Shown: positions 40,098 to 48,999, numbered from the stretch's first letter. The stretch: 51,721 nt of DNA from Streptosporangiaceae bacterium (GCA_030037785.1 JASHQA010000297.1:1-51721); one strand, 5' to 3'. Translations and numbers: made by a program. The notes: generated by a model from the sequence alone, not told the origin.

Positions 40098-41987
40098 GTG
40101 AGCGCGGCAGCCGGGCCAGGTCGGCGTAGGCGGGGCCTGTCGGCGCCACTCGCCCTGCCCGCCGGGTTCGGCGCGCTGCTGCTGGCCGGGGCGGTGGCCG
40201 CCGGCAGCGACGGCGCGCTGTCGTCCGGCTGGGTCCTGGTCCTGGTGGCCGTCATCGTCACGGTTGGCTCGATGGTCGCCGAGCCCGCGGCGGCTCCGGT
40301 GCTCGGCGTGATCGGCTGGCTGACCGTCATCGGCTTCGCCCACCCGCCGTACGCCCAGCTGCAGCTGGCCTCCCGGCTAGCCGGTCAGGCCGCGCTGGTG
40401 GTCGGGGGCTGCACGGTCGGCGGGATCGTCACCGGCGCGCTGGTGCGGCGGCTGGCCGCATCGGTCACACTGTGGATTGTGGAAGTACCCGGCGAGCTCG
40501 ACGACTCACCCGACGCTGGCCAGGCAGGCGGCTCCGCGGTGACGCCCGTCCGGCCCCGGCGGCTGGCTTACCTGTTCGGCGGCATCGGCGTGCGGCGGGT
40601 GCTGCTGGCGGGCGCGCTGCTGGCCGGCGGCCTCCCGCTGCTCACGCTCGCCCTGGCCCGGCTCCACCTGGGCCTGGGCGATGACTTGCTGATCTACCTG
40701 GCGGCTGTGGTGGCGGTCGCGGTAGTCGGCGGCTTCTGGCCCGCGGTCCTGGCCGCCATCGCGGCGAGCCTGCTGGTCAACTGGTTCTTCACGCCGCCGC
40801 TGCACACGCTGACGATCGCCGATGGCAAGAGCCTGCTGGCGCTGCTGCTGTTTGTCACCGTCGCGGTCACGGTCAGCAGCGTGGTGCATCTGGCTGCGCT
40901 CCGCGCCCGGCAGGCGGCGCGCAGCACGGAGGAGGCAGAAGACCTGCTGGCCCTGGCGCAGACCGTGCTCGGTGGCCGCGACACGCCGGCGGCGGTGCTG
41001 GAGCACCTCACGGCCAGCCGCGGTGGCCGGGCGAGTCTGCTCGAGCGCGCTGGCGAGGCGTGGGTCCGGGTGGCGGGCAGTGATCCAGAGCCAGGCGGGC
41101 AGGCCGCGCAGCGCGCCCCGGTTCGGCCGGACCTGGTTCTCGAGGCTTCGGGCCAGCGCCGGCCGTTGTCGCCTCGGCTGCTGACGGGCCTGACGACGCA
41201 GCTGGCCGCGGCGCTGGATCGAGACCGGCTCCGGACCCAGGCCGCGCAGGCGGAGGCGCTGGCCGAGGGGAACCGGATGCGCACGGCGCTGCTCGCGGCT
41301 GTCAGTCATGACCTGCGTACCCCGCTGGCATCGATCAAGGCGAGCGTGAGCACGCTGCGGCAGACCGACGTGCAGTGGACGGCGAACGACGAGGCCGCGT
41401 TGCTGGCCACGATCGAGGCATCGGCTGACCGGCTGGACGCCCTGATCGGCAACTTGCTGGACATGAGCCGGCTCACCACGGGCTCACTGCAGCCGTTCCT
41501 CCGGCCGACCGCCATCGACGAGGTTGCGCCGATGGCGCTGCGTGGCCTTGACGGCGCCGGCCCAGCCGGCGGCACGCAGCTCGAACTGGCGGTCCCGGAG
41601 GGTCTGCCGCTCGTGCTGACCGATCCGGGATTGCTGGAGCGGGTGCTTGCCAACCTGTTCGCCAACGCGCTTGCCTACTCCCCGGCAGGCAGCCGAGCGG
41701 GGATGCGTGCGAGCCGGGTCGGCGACAGCGTGCTGCTGGAGGTGATCGACCACGGTCGCGGGGTGCCGGACGAGGCGAAGCCCCGAATGTTCGAGCCCTT
41801 CCAGCGCCTCGACGGCCGCGGCGCCGACCGGTCCGGTGTCACGGGCGTAGGCCTCGGCCTCGCCGTGGTCAAGGGCTTCCTGGACACCATGGGGGGCACG
41901 GTCGAGGCTGCCGACACTCCTGGCGGCGGGCTGACGATGCGCGTCACGCTGCCGTGTGCGCTGGCCGCGGCCAGCGTGACCGCGTGA
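40098..41987 (+). CDS. DUF4118 sensor histidine kinase, KdpD-like without the N-terminal cytosolic domain
   Basis: This 629-aa protein has an early pair of helices, then the four-helix DUF4118 region (residues ~150-260, with NWFFTPPLHTLTIAD), a GAF-like linker, and a kinase core: VSHDLRTPLASIKASVS (phospho-His), NLFANALAYSPAG (N box), GRGVPDEAKPRMFEP and GVGLGLAVVKGF. Classical KdpD has a KdpD/Usp domain first; here it is missing, so the signal input must differ. GTG 40098 starts it. With 42010 it forms a two-component pair beside a KimA-like potassium transporter, which suggests potassium or osmotic control. Confidence 0.85.
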   Translation: MSAAAGPGRRRRGLSAPLALPAGFGALLLAGAVAAGSDGALSSGWVLVLVAVIVTVGSMVAEPAAAPVLGVIGWLTVIGFAHPPYAQLQLASRLAGQAALVVGGCTVGGIVTGALVRRLAASVTLWIVEVPGELDDSPDAGQAGGSAVTPVRPRRLAYLFGGIGVRRVLLAGALLAGGLPLLTLALARLHLGLGDDLLIYLAAVVAVAVVGGFWPAVLAAIAASLLVNWFFTPPLHTLTIADGKSLLALLLFVTVAVTVSSVVHLAALRARQAARSTEEAEDLLALAQTVLGGRDTPAAVLEHLTASRGGRASLLERAGEAWVRVAGSDPEPGGQAAQRAPVRPDLVLEASGQRRPLSPRLLTGLTTQLAAALDRDRLRTQAAQAEALAEGNRMRTALLAAVSHDLRTPLASIKASVSTLRQTDVQWTANDEAALLATIEASADRLDALIGNLLDMSRLTTGSLQPFLRPTAIDEVAPMALRGLDGAGPAGGTQLELAVPEGLPLVLTDPGLLERVLANLFANALAYSPAGSRAGMRASRVGDSVLLEVIDHGRGVPDEAKPRMFEPFQRLDGRGADRSGVTGVGLGLAVVKGFLDTMGGTVEAADTPGGGLTMRVTLPCALAAASVTA

Positions 41988-42009
41988 GGCTGGCCGAGGC
42001 GCCGCAGTC

Positions 42010-42684
42010 ATGACGAGAGTTCTGGTCATCGACGACGAGGCCGCGATCTTGCGAGCGCTGAAGATCAACCTGACGGCCCGCAAGTACGAGGTGAGCACGG
42101 CAGCCGACGGCGCGTCCGGGCTGGCGGCCATGGCGCGCGAGCGTCCCGACGTGCTGATCCTCGACCTCGGGCTGCCCGACATGGATGGCACCGAGGTGAT
42201 CCGGGGCGTGCGCGGCTGGACCACGACGCCGATCATCGTGCTGTCGGCCTGGGGCCAGGAAAGCCAGAAGGTGGCGGCGCTGGACGCGGGCGCCGACGAC
42301 TACGTGACCAAGCCGTTCGGCATGGATGAGCTGCTGGCACGGCTGCGCGCGGCCGTTCGCCGGGCGTCCCCTGCGCCAGACGAGCCGGTGGTCGCGACCG
42401 GGGATCTCACCGTCGACCTGGCCCGCAAGCGGGTCACCCGCGCGGGCTCCGACGTGCGGCTGACGCCGACCGAGTGGCAGCTGCTGGAGGTCCTGGTGCG
42501 CAACAGCGACCGGCTGGTGACGCAGCGGCAGTTGCTGCAGGAAGTCTGGGGACCCGGCTACCAGACCGAGGCTGGCTACCTGCGCGTGTACGTGGCTAAC
42601 CTGCGCCGCAAGCTGGAGCCCGATCCGTCCGCACCTCGTTACCTGCTGACCGAGCCGGGCATGGGCTATCGGTTCCGGCCCTAG
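42010..42684 (+). CDS. kdpE: KdpE-like response regulator
   Basis: This 224-aa regulator has a receiver domain with acidic pocket VIDDEAA, phosphoacceptor in LILDLGLPDMDG, and TKPFGMDELLARLRAAVRR. The winged-helix DNA-binding domain of the OmpR family follows (LTPTEWQLLEVLVR, YLRVYVANLRRKLEPD). Its pattern is closest to KdpE. It sits 22 nt after the kinase gene and ends 6 nt before the convergent kimA stop. Likely targets are the repeats at 40024 and perhaps the kimA promoter. Confidence 0.88.
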   Translation: MTRVLVIDDEAAILRALKINLTARKYEVSTAADGASGLAAMARERPDVLILDLGLPDMDGTEVIRGVRGWTTTPIIVLSAWGQESQKVAALDAGADDYVTKPFGMDELLARLRAAVRRASPAPDEPVVATGDLTVDLARKRVTRAGSDVRLTPTEWQLLEVLVRNSDRLVTQRQLLQEVWGPGYQTEAGYLRVYVANLRRKLEPDPSAPRYLLTEPGMGYRFRP

Positions 42685-42690
42685 CCTGCG

Positions 42691-44997
42691 TCAGGGCTTG
42701 CCGCCGACCGTCGGCTGCAGTTCGTAGGCCGGGTTGTAGATGGCGCGCTCGCCCTTGAGGCTGGTCATCCGGCCGCGCACGATGAGCTGACGACCGGGCT
42801 CGATGCCAGGGATTTCGCGGCGACCGAGCCAGACCAGCAGCACGCGACCGGTTCCGTCCCACAACTCGGCTTCCGTCGTCAGGGTGCCGCCGTGCGGACG
42901 CAGCGTCACCGCGCGCAGCGTCCCGGCGACGTGCACGACCTCCCGGTGGCTGCTCTCGGCGATTGGCATCGGCTGGCCGCGACGGCTGGCTGGCAGCGCG
43001 CTGATCTGCTGTCGCACTTCGGCCGCGTGCAGTGCCTCACGGCTGGCGAGCAGGCGCGGCGCGGCCATCGGATCGGCTGACCTGGCGGCCCGCGTCGCAG
43101 AGGCGAGCTGATACGGAACGCTGGCCACCACCACGCCGCGCTCCAGCAGCAGCCGGGTCTTGAGCCGCAGGGCGCTCTGGTTGTGCAGCGCCTGCTCCCA
43201 CCAGTGGCCAACGACGTACTCAGGGATGTAGACGGTGACGATGTCTCGCGGGCTCTCCCGGCGCAGCCCGCGCACGTACTCGATGACGGGCCTGGTGACC
43301 TCCCGGTACGGGGAGGAGATGACCGTCAGCGGCAGCGGCATCGCACCGTCCTCCCACTCCTGGCGCAGCCGGGCCGTCTCCGCCTCGTCGACGTTGACCG
43401 TCAGCGCCTCGAGCCGGGCTGGTCGGGCGGCCCTGGCGTAGGCGAGTGCCCGCAGCGTGGGCAGGTGCAGTTTGGAAACCAGCACTATCGCAATGTTGCT
43501 GGCGGGCAGCGTGAGCCCGGTCAGCCGCTCGGGGACCAGCTCCTCGGCCACGGCGGCATAGTGGCGGCGAATGCCGTTCATGGTGAACCAGATGACCACC
43601 ATGGCCGCTACCGCGATCCACGCGCCATCGACGAACTTGCTGATGACGACGATGACCAGGACCGTGCCAGTCACGCACGCGCCGACCGTGTTGATCGCGC
43701 GCGACCTGATCATCCGCAGCCGAGCCGACGCCTCGGTGGTCACCCGGAGCAGCCGGTTCCAGTGCCGGATCATCCCGGTCTGGCTGCACGTGAACGACAC
43801 GAACACGCCCACGATGTACAGCTGTATGAGTCGAGTCGGCGAGGCGTGGAAAGCGACGATGAGCACGATCGCGAACCCGGACAGCAGCAGTATGCCGTTG
43901 CTGAACGCCAGCCGGTCACCGCGGGTGTGCAGTTGCCGCGGCAGGTACCCGTCCCTGGCCAGGATCGAGGCAAGCACCGGGAAGCCGTTGAAGGCGGTGT
44001 TGGCGGCCAGCACCAGGATGAGGGCAGTGAACAGCTGCAGCAGGTAGAACAGCGGCGACGAGTACCCGAAGACCGCGCGGCCCACCTGGGCGATCACCGT
44101 GGGCTGCACATAACCGCGCGGGGTACCGGTCAGAACCCCGACGTGCACGTGGCTCATCAGGGCCAGTGCCGTCACGCCGCCGAACATCACGACCGCGATC
44201 GCACCCAGCATCGCCAGCGTGCTCGCCGCGTTCTTGCTCTTTGGCGGGCGGAACGACGGCACGCCGTTGCTGATGGCCTCGACGCCGGTCAGCGCCGTGC
44301 AGCCGGAGGAGAAAGCGCGCAGCACCAGGAACACCAGCGCCAGGCCGGCGAACTCGCCGGTGGTCTTGATCGGGTACCCGGCTGTCTCGGCGCGCAGCTG
44401 GTGACCGGTTGCCAGCCGGATCCCGCCCCACACGATCATCAGCATCACGACGCAGATGAAGCAGTACGTGGGTATCGCAAATCCGGTGCCGGACTCCCGC
44501 ACGCCCCGCAGATTCAGGACGGCGATGGCCGCGACCACCAGCGCCGCGATGAGCGTCAAGTGCGAGTTGAGTGCAGGGAACGCCGACGCGAGGTTGGCCA
44601 TCCCTGATGACACCGACACCGCGACGGTCAGCGTGTAGTCGACCATCAGCGCGCTGGCGACGGTCATGCCCACTTTCGGGCTGAAGTTTGTCGTCGTGAC
44701 CTCGTAGTCGCCGCCGCCGGACGGGTAGGCGTGCACATTCTGCCGGTAGGACGCCACCACCACGAGCATGAGCAAGGCGACCGCGAGCGCGACCCACGGC
44801 GCGTAGCCGATCAGCGCGAGGCCGCCCGCGGCCAGCACGAGGAGGATCTCTTGCGTCGCGTAGGCGACCGAGGACAGCGCGTCACTGGCGAAGACCGGCA
44901 GGGCGATCTTCTTCGGCAGCAGCGTGTGGCCTAGCCGCTCGCTCTGCACGGGCTTGCCGACCAGCAGCCGCTTCGCTGCCTGAAACGCCAACGCCAC
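42691..44997 (-). CDS. kimA: KimA-type potassium transporter (APC superfamily) with C-terminal OB-like domain
   Basis: This 768-aa protein has 12 helices with features shared with Bacillus KimA: ALPVFASDALSSVAYATQE, SYRQNVHAYPSGGGDYEV, AFSSGCTALTGVEAISNGVP and LVLAANTAFNGFPVLASILA. KimA is a high-affinity K+/H+ symporter acting as a dimer, and KimA proteins are controlled by c-di-AMP. After a cytosolic domain, the last ~80 residues (VVHVAGTLRAVTLR to RAIYNPAYELQP) resemble an OB fold, which is not part of standard KimA. Start GTG 44997 is not backed by a strong ribosome site. It lies convergent to the KdpDE-like pair. Confidence 0.78.
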   Translation of the reverse strand: MALAFQAAKRLLVGKPVQSERLGHTLLPKKIALPVFASDALSSVAYATQEILLVLAAGGLALIGYAPWVALAVALLMLVVVASYRQNVHAYPSGGGDYEVTTTNFSPKVGMTVASALMVDYTLTVAVSVSSGMANLASAFPALNSHLTLIAALVVAAIAVLNLRGVRESGTGFAIPTYCFICVVMLMIVWGGIRLATGHQLRAETAGYPIKTTGEFAGLALVFLVLRAFSSGCTALTGVEAISNGVPSFRPPKSKNAASTLAMLGAIAVVMFGGVTALALMSHVHVGVLTGTPRGYVQPTVIAQVGRAVFGYSSPLFYLLQLFTALILVLAANTAFNGFPVLASILARDGYLPRQLHTRGDRLAFSNGILLLSGFAIVLIVAFHASPTRLIQLYIVGVFVSFTCSQTGMIRHWNRLLRVTTEASARLRMIRSRAINTVGACVTGTVLVIVVISKFVDGAWIAVAAMVVIWFTMNGIRRHYAAVAEELVPERLTGLTLPASNIAIVLVSKLHLPTLRALAYARAARPARLEALTVNVDEAETARLRQEWEDGAMPLPLTVISSPYREVTRPVIEYVRGLRRESPRDIVTVYIPEYVVGHWWEQALHNQSALRLKTRLLLERGVVVASVPYQLASATRAARSADPMAAPRLLASREALHAAEVRQQISALPASRRGQPMPIAESSHREVVHVAGTLRAVTLRPHGGTLTTEAELWDGTGRVLLVWLGRREIPGIEPGRQLIVRGRMTSLKGERAIYNPAYELQPTVGGKP

Positions 44998-45088
44998 GTG
45001 CGCATGGTAGGGGACCTCGCGACCGTCGGCTAGTAGCCCGGGCGGCGCGGCACGCCGCCCGTGGCTGAGAGGCTTTTCCTGGCTGCGC

Positions 45089-45109
45089 TAGAATATTTAC
45101 ACCCATGTA
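45089..45109 (+). promoter_or_regulatory. -10 box with BlaI-type operator TACACCCATGTA before dedA gene
   Basis: TAGAAT (45089-45094) is a good -10 box and is followed directly by the palindrome TACA-CCCA-TGTA (45098-45109). A nearly identical site, TACACGCATGTA, lies before the BlaI-like gene at 48027. BlaI/MecI/CopY repressors bind TACA/TGTA-type dyads, so this gene is probably repressed by the 47525-47920 product. Confidence 0.6.
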
Positions 45110-45150
45110 GAAGTTAGCGCGGCCACCACCCCTACAATCCGAGGGCGGTC

Positions 45151-45786
45151 ATGGATTCCTTTCTCATCCACGCCGGCTACGCCGCGGTCGTGCTATTCGG
45201 CTTTCTCGAGGCGTGCTGCGTGCCGATACCCTCGGAGGTCACCTTCGGCTTCGCCGGAGTGCTGGCGTATCAGGGCCACCTGAACCTGGCAATCGTGATC
45301 ATCGCCGGGACGCTCGCCGAGCTGGCGGGGTCATACGTGTCCTACGGGGTCGGACGCGTCGTGGAGCGCCCGGTCGTCGAACGGCTGGGCCGGTTCCTGC
45401 TGATCACCAAAGCCGACCTGGATCGAACCGAGCGGTTCCTGGCCGGCCGCGGTGGCTGGGCGATTCCGCTGGGCCGGGCGCTGCCGTTCGTGCGCTCGTT
45501 CACCTCGGTCGTGGCCGGGTTCGCCGGGGTGCCGGCGCTGCGCTTCGGCGTTCTCAGCCTGATCGGGACGCTGGTCTATGGCAGCGTGATCGCCAGCATC
45601 GGCTACGGCGTGGGCTCGGCCTGGCACACCGTGGCCAGCGACCTGTCGGTGGCCGGGTATGTCCTGGCCGCGCTGGTGGTGGCAGCGATCGTGGCGTTCG
45701 TGGTCATCCGGGTGCGGGCGTTCCGCCGCGAGGCGGCCGCTGGCGCCGCCAAGACCCCGGTCAGCCCGCAGGCGCCGCATCGCTGA
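45151..45786 (+). CDS. DedA-family membrane protein
   Basis: This 211-aa protein has about five helices and the DedA signature: GFLEACCVPIPSEVTFGFAG near the start, GTLAELAGSYVSYGVGR, and LGRALPFVRSFTSVVAGFAG. DedA proteins include undecaprenyl-phosphate and lipid flippases and need acidic and Arg residues that are visible here (FLE, PSE, GRxxPxxR). It stands alone on this strand behind a BlaI-type operator, and its 3' end overlaps the convergent S53 peptidase gene by 26 nt. Confidence 0.85.
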   Translation: MDSFLIHAGYAAVVLFGFLEACCVPIPSEVTFGFAGVLAYQGHLNLAIVIIAGTLAELAGSYVSYGVGRVVERPVVERLGRFLLITKADLDRTERFLAGRGGWAIPLGRALPFVRSFTSVVAGFAGVPALRFGVLSLIGTLVYGSVIASIGYGVGSAWHTVASDLSVAGYVLAALVVAAIVAFVVIRVRAFRREAAAGAAKTPVSPQAPHR

Positions 45787-47371
45787 CGGACGCGTGCCCG
45801 CCAGCCGACAGGGCTTCGAGCACGGCTGATCCGATCGGCACGCCAAGGCCGCTGCAGGCGTCCCAGCCCGGCCCGGCGCTGTAGGCGCCGTTACTGCCGA
45901 CCGTGATGTCCCGGACGTCAGACACGGGCCGACCGGGCTGGATGCCCGCATACAGGGACTGCTGCAGCAGGCCGAGCGGCTTGGCCAGGGCCTGCGCGAG
46001 CCGGGCGGTGAGCGCTGCCGACAGCGGCGCGACGGCGCTCGTGCCGCCGATGATCGTCTGCTGGCCGTCGACGAGCACCCGGTATCCGGTCGAGGGATCG
46101 GCGTTGCCGGCGACGTCGGGCACGCCGCGGCCCGCGGTTCCGCTGGGGCTGGCCGGAACGCCTGCAGTCGCCTGCCAGGCGGGCAGCGGGAAGGTGACGC
46201 TGACTCCGCCGCCGGTGGCGCCGCCGCCAGCGCCGTCGTTCCACACCGTCTCGGAGCTGATGGCTCCGGTCGACGGATCAGCGTGCAGGCTCGTGCCGCC
46301 GCACGCGAGCGCGTGCGGGCTCGAAGCGGGGAAGTCGGCGTGTGGCTGGTTACCGCTGACGCCGTCGCTACTGCCGTTGTCGCCGGCGGCGACCGTCACC
46401 GTCACGCCGAGCGCCACGCCGTCGGCGATCGCCTCGTCGAGTGCCGACATCGCCTGCGCAGTCCAGGAGCTCTCCGGTCCGCCCCAGCTGATGCTGACGG
46501 CCACGGGCGTGGGCTCAGCGTGCACGGCCGTCGTGACGGCGTCCACGAAGCCCTGGTCGGTGTTGGGCGCGAAGTACACCAGCTGGTGAGCGCCCGGCGC
46601 GACCGCGCCGACGACCTCGATGTCCAGCAGCACCTCGCCGTCTGCGCCCTGCGGGGCCTGGCCAGCCACGTTGCTCGCGCCGTCCACGCCGACTGCGGTC
46701 ACCGACGGCGTGGGGATGCCAACCGAGCCGAAGTACGTGTTGAGGTCGGAGGTGGCGAACCCGCCGCCGAGCTCGATGATCGCCACGGTTTGCCCGGTGC
46801 CGTCGGTTCCGGCCGGGAACTGGTAGAGGCTGGCAACCTGTGGCGGCGTGTAGGTCACCTGCACGGCTGCCGGGTCGGCGAACCTGAAGTGCGGCCAGGC
46901 TTGCGGCCTGTTGTCGAGCCCGAGGACCGCCACGACGACGCCGTCGAGCTCGGCCGGAATCTGCAGGGCGCCGGTGCGGTACCGGTGGCTGACCGGCGCG
47001 CCGTCCGGGCCAGCGCTGCTGACCATGGTCAGCACCGTCCCGAAGACCCTGGCGAGCTCCCTGCCGGGTCCGGTGATGGCCAGCCGCCGGGTGGCGGGGT
47101 CGCGCCCGGTTACCTGAATCGCCGGCTCGAGTCGGGCGAGAACCTCGGCCACGAGCTGATGGTCCGCCGGATCGGACCCGTAGCGCAGCTCGAGATCCGC
47201 TCGCGCCTGCCGGATCGGCACGCCGGCCGCGTCCCGTGGCAGGCTGGCGGCGCGGCGGGTGATCAGGGTTAGCTCGATGACTTCAGCGGGATCAACCGGG
47301 CCCGCTGGCTGCTGGTCACGCAGCGGCCGACGCTCGCTCCCGGCGAGCGGGACAACCGGCGCAACGGTCAT
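45761..47371 (-). CDS. S53 family (sedolisin) serine-carboxyl peptidase
   Basis: This 536-aa protein has an N-terminal activation prodomain (residues ~1-155) and a sedolisin catalytic domain: SWGGPESSWTAQAMSALDEA near the Glu/Asp side of the triad, VTVAAGDNGSSDG for the oxyanion Asp, and GGTSAVAPLSAAL carrying the catalytic Ser. The enzymes work at acidic pH after self-cleavage. No signal peptide is evident. ATG 47371 follows AGGCAGGA by 7 nt; the ORF track start 47416 adds an unlikely extension. A strong promoter lies upstream. Confidence 0.85.
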   Translation of the reverse strand: MTVAPVVPLAGSERRPLRDQQPAGPVDPAEVIELTLITRRAASLPRDAAGVPIRQARADLELRYGSDPADHQLVAEVLARLEPAIQVTGRDPATRRLAITGPGRELARVFGTVLTMVSSAGPDGAPVSHRYRTGALQIPAELDGVVVAVLGLDNRPQAWPHFRFADPAAVQVTYTPPQVASLYQFPAGTDGTGQTVAIIELGGGFATSDLNTYFGSVGIPTPSVTAVGVDGASNVAGQAPQGADGEVLLDIEVVGAVAPGAHQLVYFAPNTDQGFVDAVTTAVHAEPTPVAVSISWGGPESSWTAQAMSALDEAIADGVALGVTVTVAAGDNGSSDGVSGNQPHADFPASSPHALACGGTSLHADPSTGAISSETVWNDGAGGGATGGGVSVTFPLPAWQATAGVPASPSGTAGRGVPDVAGNADPSTGYRVLVDGQQTIIGGTSAVAPLSAALTARLAQALAKPLGLLQQSLYAGIQPGRPVSDVRDITVGSNGAYSAGPGWDACSGLGVPIGSAVLEALSAGGHASVSDAAPAG

Positions 47372-47434
47372 CGCCCGGTCCTGCCTTTCTCCAGACGCTC
47401 GCCGAACCTGCGCCATCTGATACGCATGTTCTGG

Positions 47435-47462
47435 ATTATGTGCAGTGGTGTGTCTGTGTCAA
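47435..47462 (-). promoter_or_regulatory. Strong promoter of S53 peptidase gene
   Basis: On the minus strand TTGACA and CATAAT are 16 nt apart, an almost perfect sigma-70-type promoter. Just downstream, ATACGCATGTT shares ACGCATGT with the two BlaI-type operators and may be a half-site. Confidence 0.7.
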
Positions 47463-47524
47463 CGAACGACTCACAGCGTGCGGGCCGCGCCGGACCGCCT
47501 GGAGGCGCGGCGGCGCGGCGGCCG

Positions 47525-47920
47525 TTATCCGGCCGGGTCCCGGTCGCGCAGCACGCGCCGGAGCAGGTGCTCGTCTGCGGCCGATAGCTCGGAGACGAAG
47601 CGGGCCAGGACCGCCTCGCGGTCGGTCTCGGCGTCCAGCACGCCGCGCATCCGCCGGGCGGCCAGGCCCGGCTCGTCAGCGACCGGTGCGTAGGAGTACG
47701 CGCGGCCCGAGCGCAGCCGGGTGAGCACGCCCTTGGCGTGCAGCCGCGACAGGATGGTCACCACAGTGCTATACGCCAGCCCGCCGCCCAGCCGGTCCAG
47801 AACCTCAGCCGGCGTGAGCGAGCGGTCCGCTGCCTGCAGCACAGCCAGCGCGGCGGCCTCAAGCTCGCCGGCCGCGCGCCGAGGGCTGCCGGGCGCCTGC
47901 CTGTCGTAGTCCCGGGTCAC
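47525..47920 (-). CDS. BlaI/MecI/CopY-family transcriptional repressor
   Basis: This 131-aa protein is of the penicillinase repressor family: ELEAAALAVLQAADRSLTPA for the first helices, YSTVVTILSRLHAKGVL for the DNA-binding helix and wing, and a C-terminal dimerisation part (AVLARFVSELSAADEHLL). No BlaR1-type M56 sensor peptidase lies beside it, so the inducing signal is unknown. Start is GTG 47920. A TACACGCATGTA dyad 110 nt upstream suggests self-repression, and the same dyad before dedA suggests a small regulon here. Confidence 0.87.
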   Translation of the reverse strand: MTRDYDRQAPGSPRRAAGELEAAALAVLQAADRSLTPAEVLDRLGGGLAYSTVVTILSRLHAKGVLTRLRSGRAYSYAPVADEPGLAARRMRGVLDAETDREAVLARFVSELSAADEHLLRRVLRDRDPAG

Positions 47921-48026
47921 CGTGCCGTCCTTGGTCGGCTCTCGAAGGCCCGGCAGGTGCCGGGCGGTGCGCGGTCAGTGCAGGGCGCCGGCCCGCAGGT
48001 GCGCGGCCATCGAGAACGCTATCATC

Positions 48027-48038
48027 TACACGCATGTA
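48027..48038 (-). promoter_or_regulatory. BlaI-type operator TACACGCATGTA before its repressor gene
   Basis: TACA-CGCA-TGTA, one base different from the dedA operator at 45098. It lies between the repressor gene and vapBC. Confidence 0.6.
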
Positions 48039-48115
48039 AATGTAGTCCTGTTCGGCCGTCGGCTCACCCCGGTTGCGATCTACCTCCTGGTGGCTGGGCT
48101 CCGGGCGGCATCACT

Positions 48116-48142
48116 AGCGCTACAGCGCTACAGCGCTAAAAT
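48116..48142 (+). promoter_or_regulatory. Triple AGCGCT repeat and -10 box of vapBC
   Basis: Three AGCGCT palindromes stand at 8-nt steps (48116, 48124, 48132), each followed by TA. The last runs into TAAAAT (48137-48142), a near-perfect -10 box that would start transcription at the A of the vapB ATG. Repeated short palindromes covering the promoter are typical of sites bound by ribbon-helix-helix antitoxins. Confidence 0.65.
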
Positions 48143-48148
48143 ACAACT

Positions 48149-48385
48149 ATGGCAACGATTCAGGTCCGGGAGATCCCGGAAGACCTCTACGAGGTGCTCC
48201 GCCGACGGGCACGGCGGAAAGGGCAGTCGATGCAGGCATACATGCACGATCAGATCATGAACCTGGCCAAGCGACCCACCAAGGACGAAGCGGTCGAGCA
48301 GATCGAGGCAGTCCTGAGGAAGGCCAATAGGCCCGAACCCGCGGCCGCCTCCATCCTCGCCGACCTGGCCGCTGAGCGCCTCTGA
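48149..48385 (+). CDS. vapB: VapB/FitA-type antitoxin
   Basis: This 78-aa protein has a ribbon-helix-helix N-terminus (TIQVREIPEDLYEVLRRRA) that binds DNA as a dimer, and a flexible C-terminus (RPEPAAASILADLAAERL) that would wrap the toxin. No ribosome site precedes the ATG, and the -10 box is 6 nt upstream, so the message is probably leaderless. It is followed by vapC after 11 nt. Self-control through the AGCGCT repeats is likely. Confidence 0.85.
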   Translation: MATIQVREIPEDLYEVLRRRARRKGQSMQAYMHDQIMNLAKRPTKDEAVEQIEAVLRKANRPEPAAASILADLAAERL

Positions 48386-48396
48386 CAGGCAGCCTT

Positions 48397-48801
48397 GTGG
48401 CTCTTGTCATTGACGCCTCCGCCATGGTCTTCGCCCTCCTCGGGACGTCGGCCAGGGCCGTGGACCTGCGGCGGCGCCTTACCTCCGAGGTGTGTCACGC
48501 ACCGCACCTGCTCGATGCTGAGGTAGGGAACGTGCTGCGTCGGCATGTGCTGCGCGGTGACCTCGCGGCGAGCGACGCCGAAGAGCTCCTGCGCCTGAGC
48601 GGGCCGCTCATCGACCATCGTCATCAGATGACTGGCGCGCTGGCTGGCGCCGCGTGGCTTCTGCGCCAGAACGCGAGCTTCTATGACGCGCTATATGCCG
48701 CCCTCGCGGCCGCGCTGGCTGTTCCGCTCCTGACCGCCGACGCGCGGCTAGCGAGAACGCCAGGTCTTCGCTGCGCCATAGAGCAGGTGGGATCGTCATG
48801 A
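48397..48801 (+). CDS. vapC: VapC-type PIN-domain toxin
   Basis: This 134-aa PIN-domain ribonuclease has the acidic residues: LVIDASAM (Asp), HLLDAEVGNVLRR (Glu), FYDALYAALA (Asp) and LLTADARLAR (Asp). VapC toxins cut tRNA or rRNA when released from VapB. GTG 48397 starts it. It lies in a region of decayed genes, where toxin-antitoxin pairs often persist. Confidence 0.87.
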   Translation: MALVIDASAMVFALLGTSARAVDLRRRLTSEVCHAPHLLDAEVGNVLRRHVLRGDLAASDAEELLRLSGPLIDHRHQMTGALAGAAWLLRQNASFYDALYAALAAALAVPLLTADARLARTPGLRCAIEQVGSS

Positions 48802-48999
48802 TCATGCACATCGCCACGATGGTTCACCGAGCCGGACCGCGGCACTGGTCGACGCGGAGTGTGCGCTGACCCAGAAGTCGGCAGGCGGGCTGCGCACTTG
48901 GTGATGGCGCAGGGAACGAACGACCTGGGCAGCCGCGCCAGCGGCGCTACCTGTGTGCCGCACATTTGAGTACCTGATTTCCGCACTCGCGACTATCAG

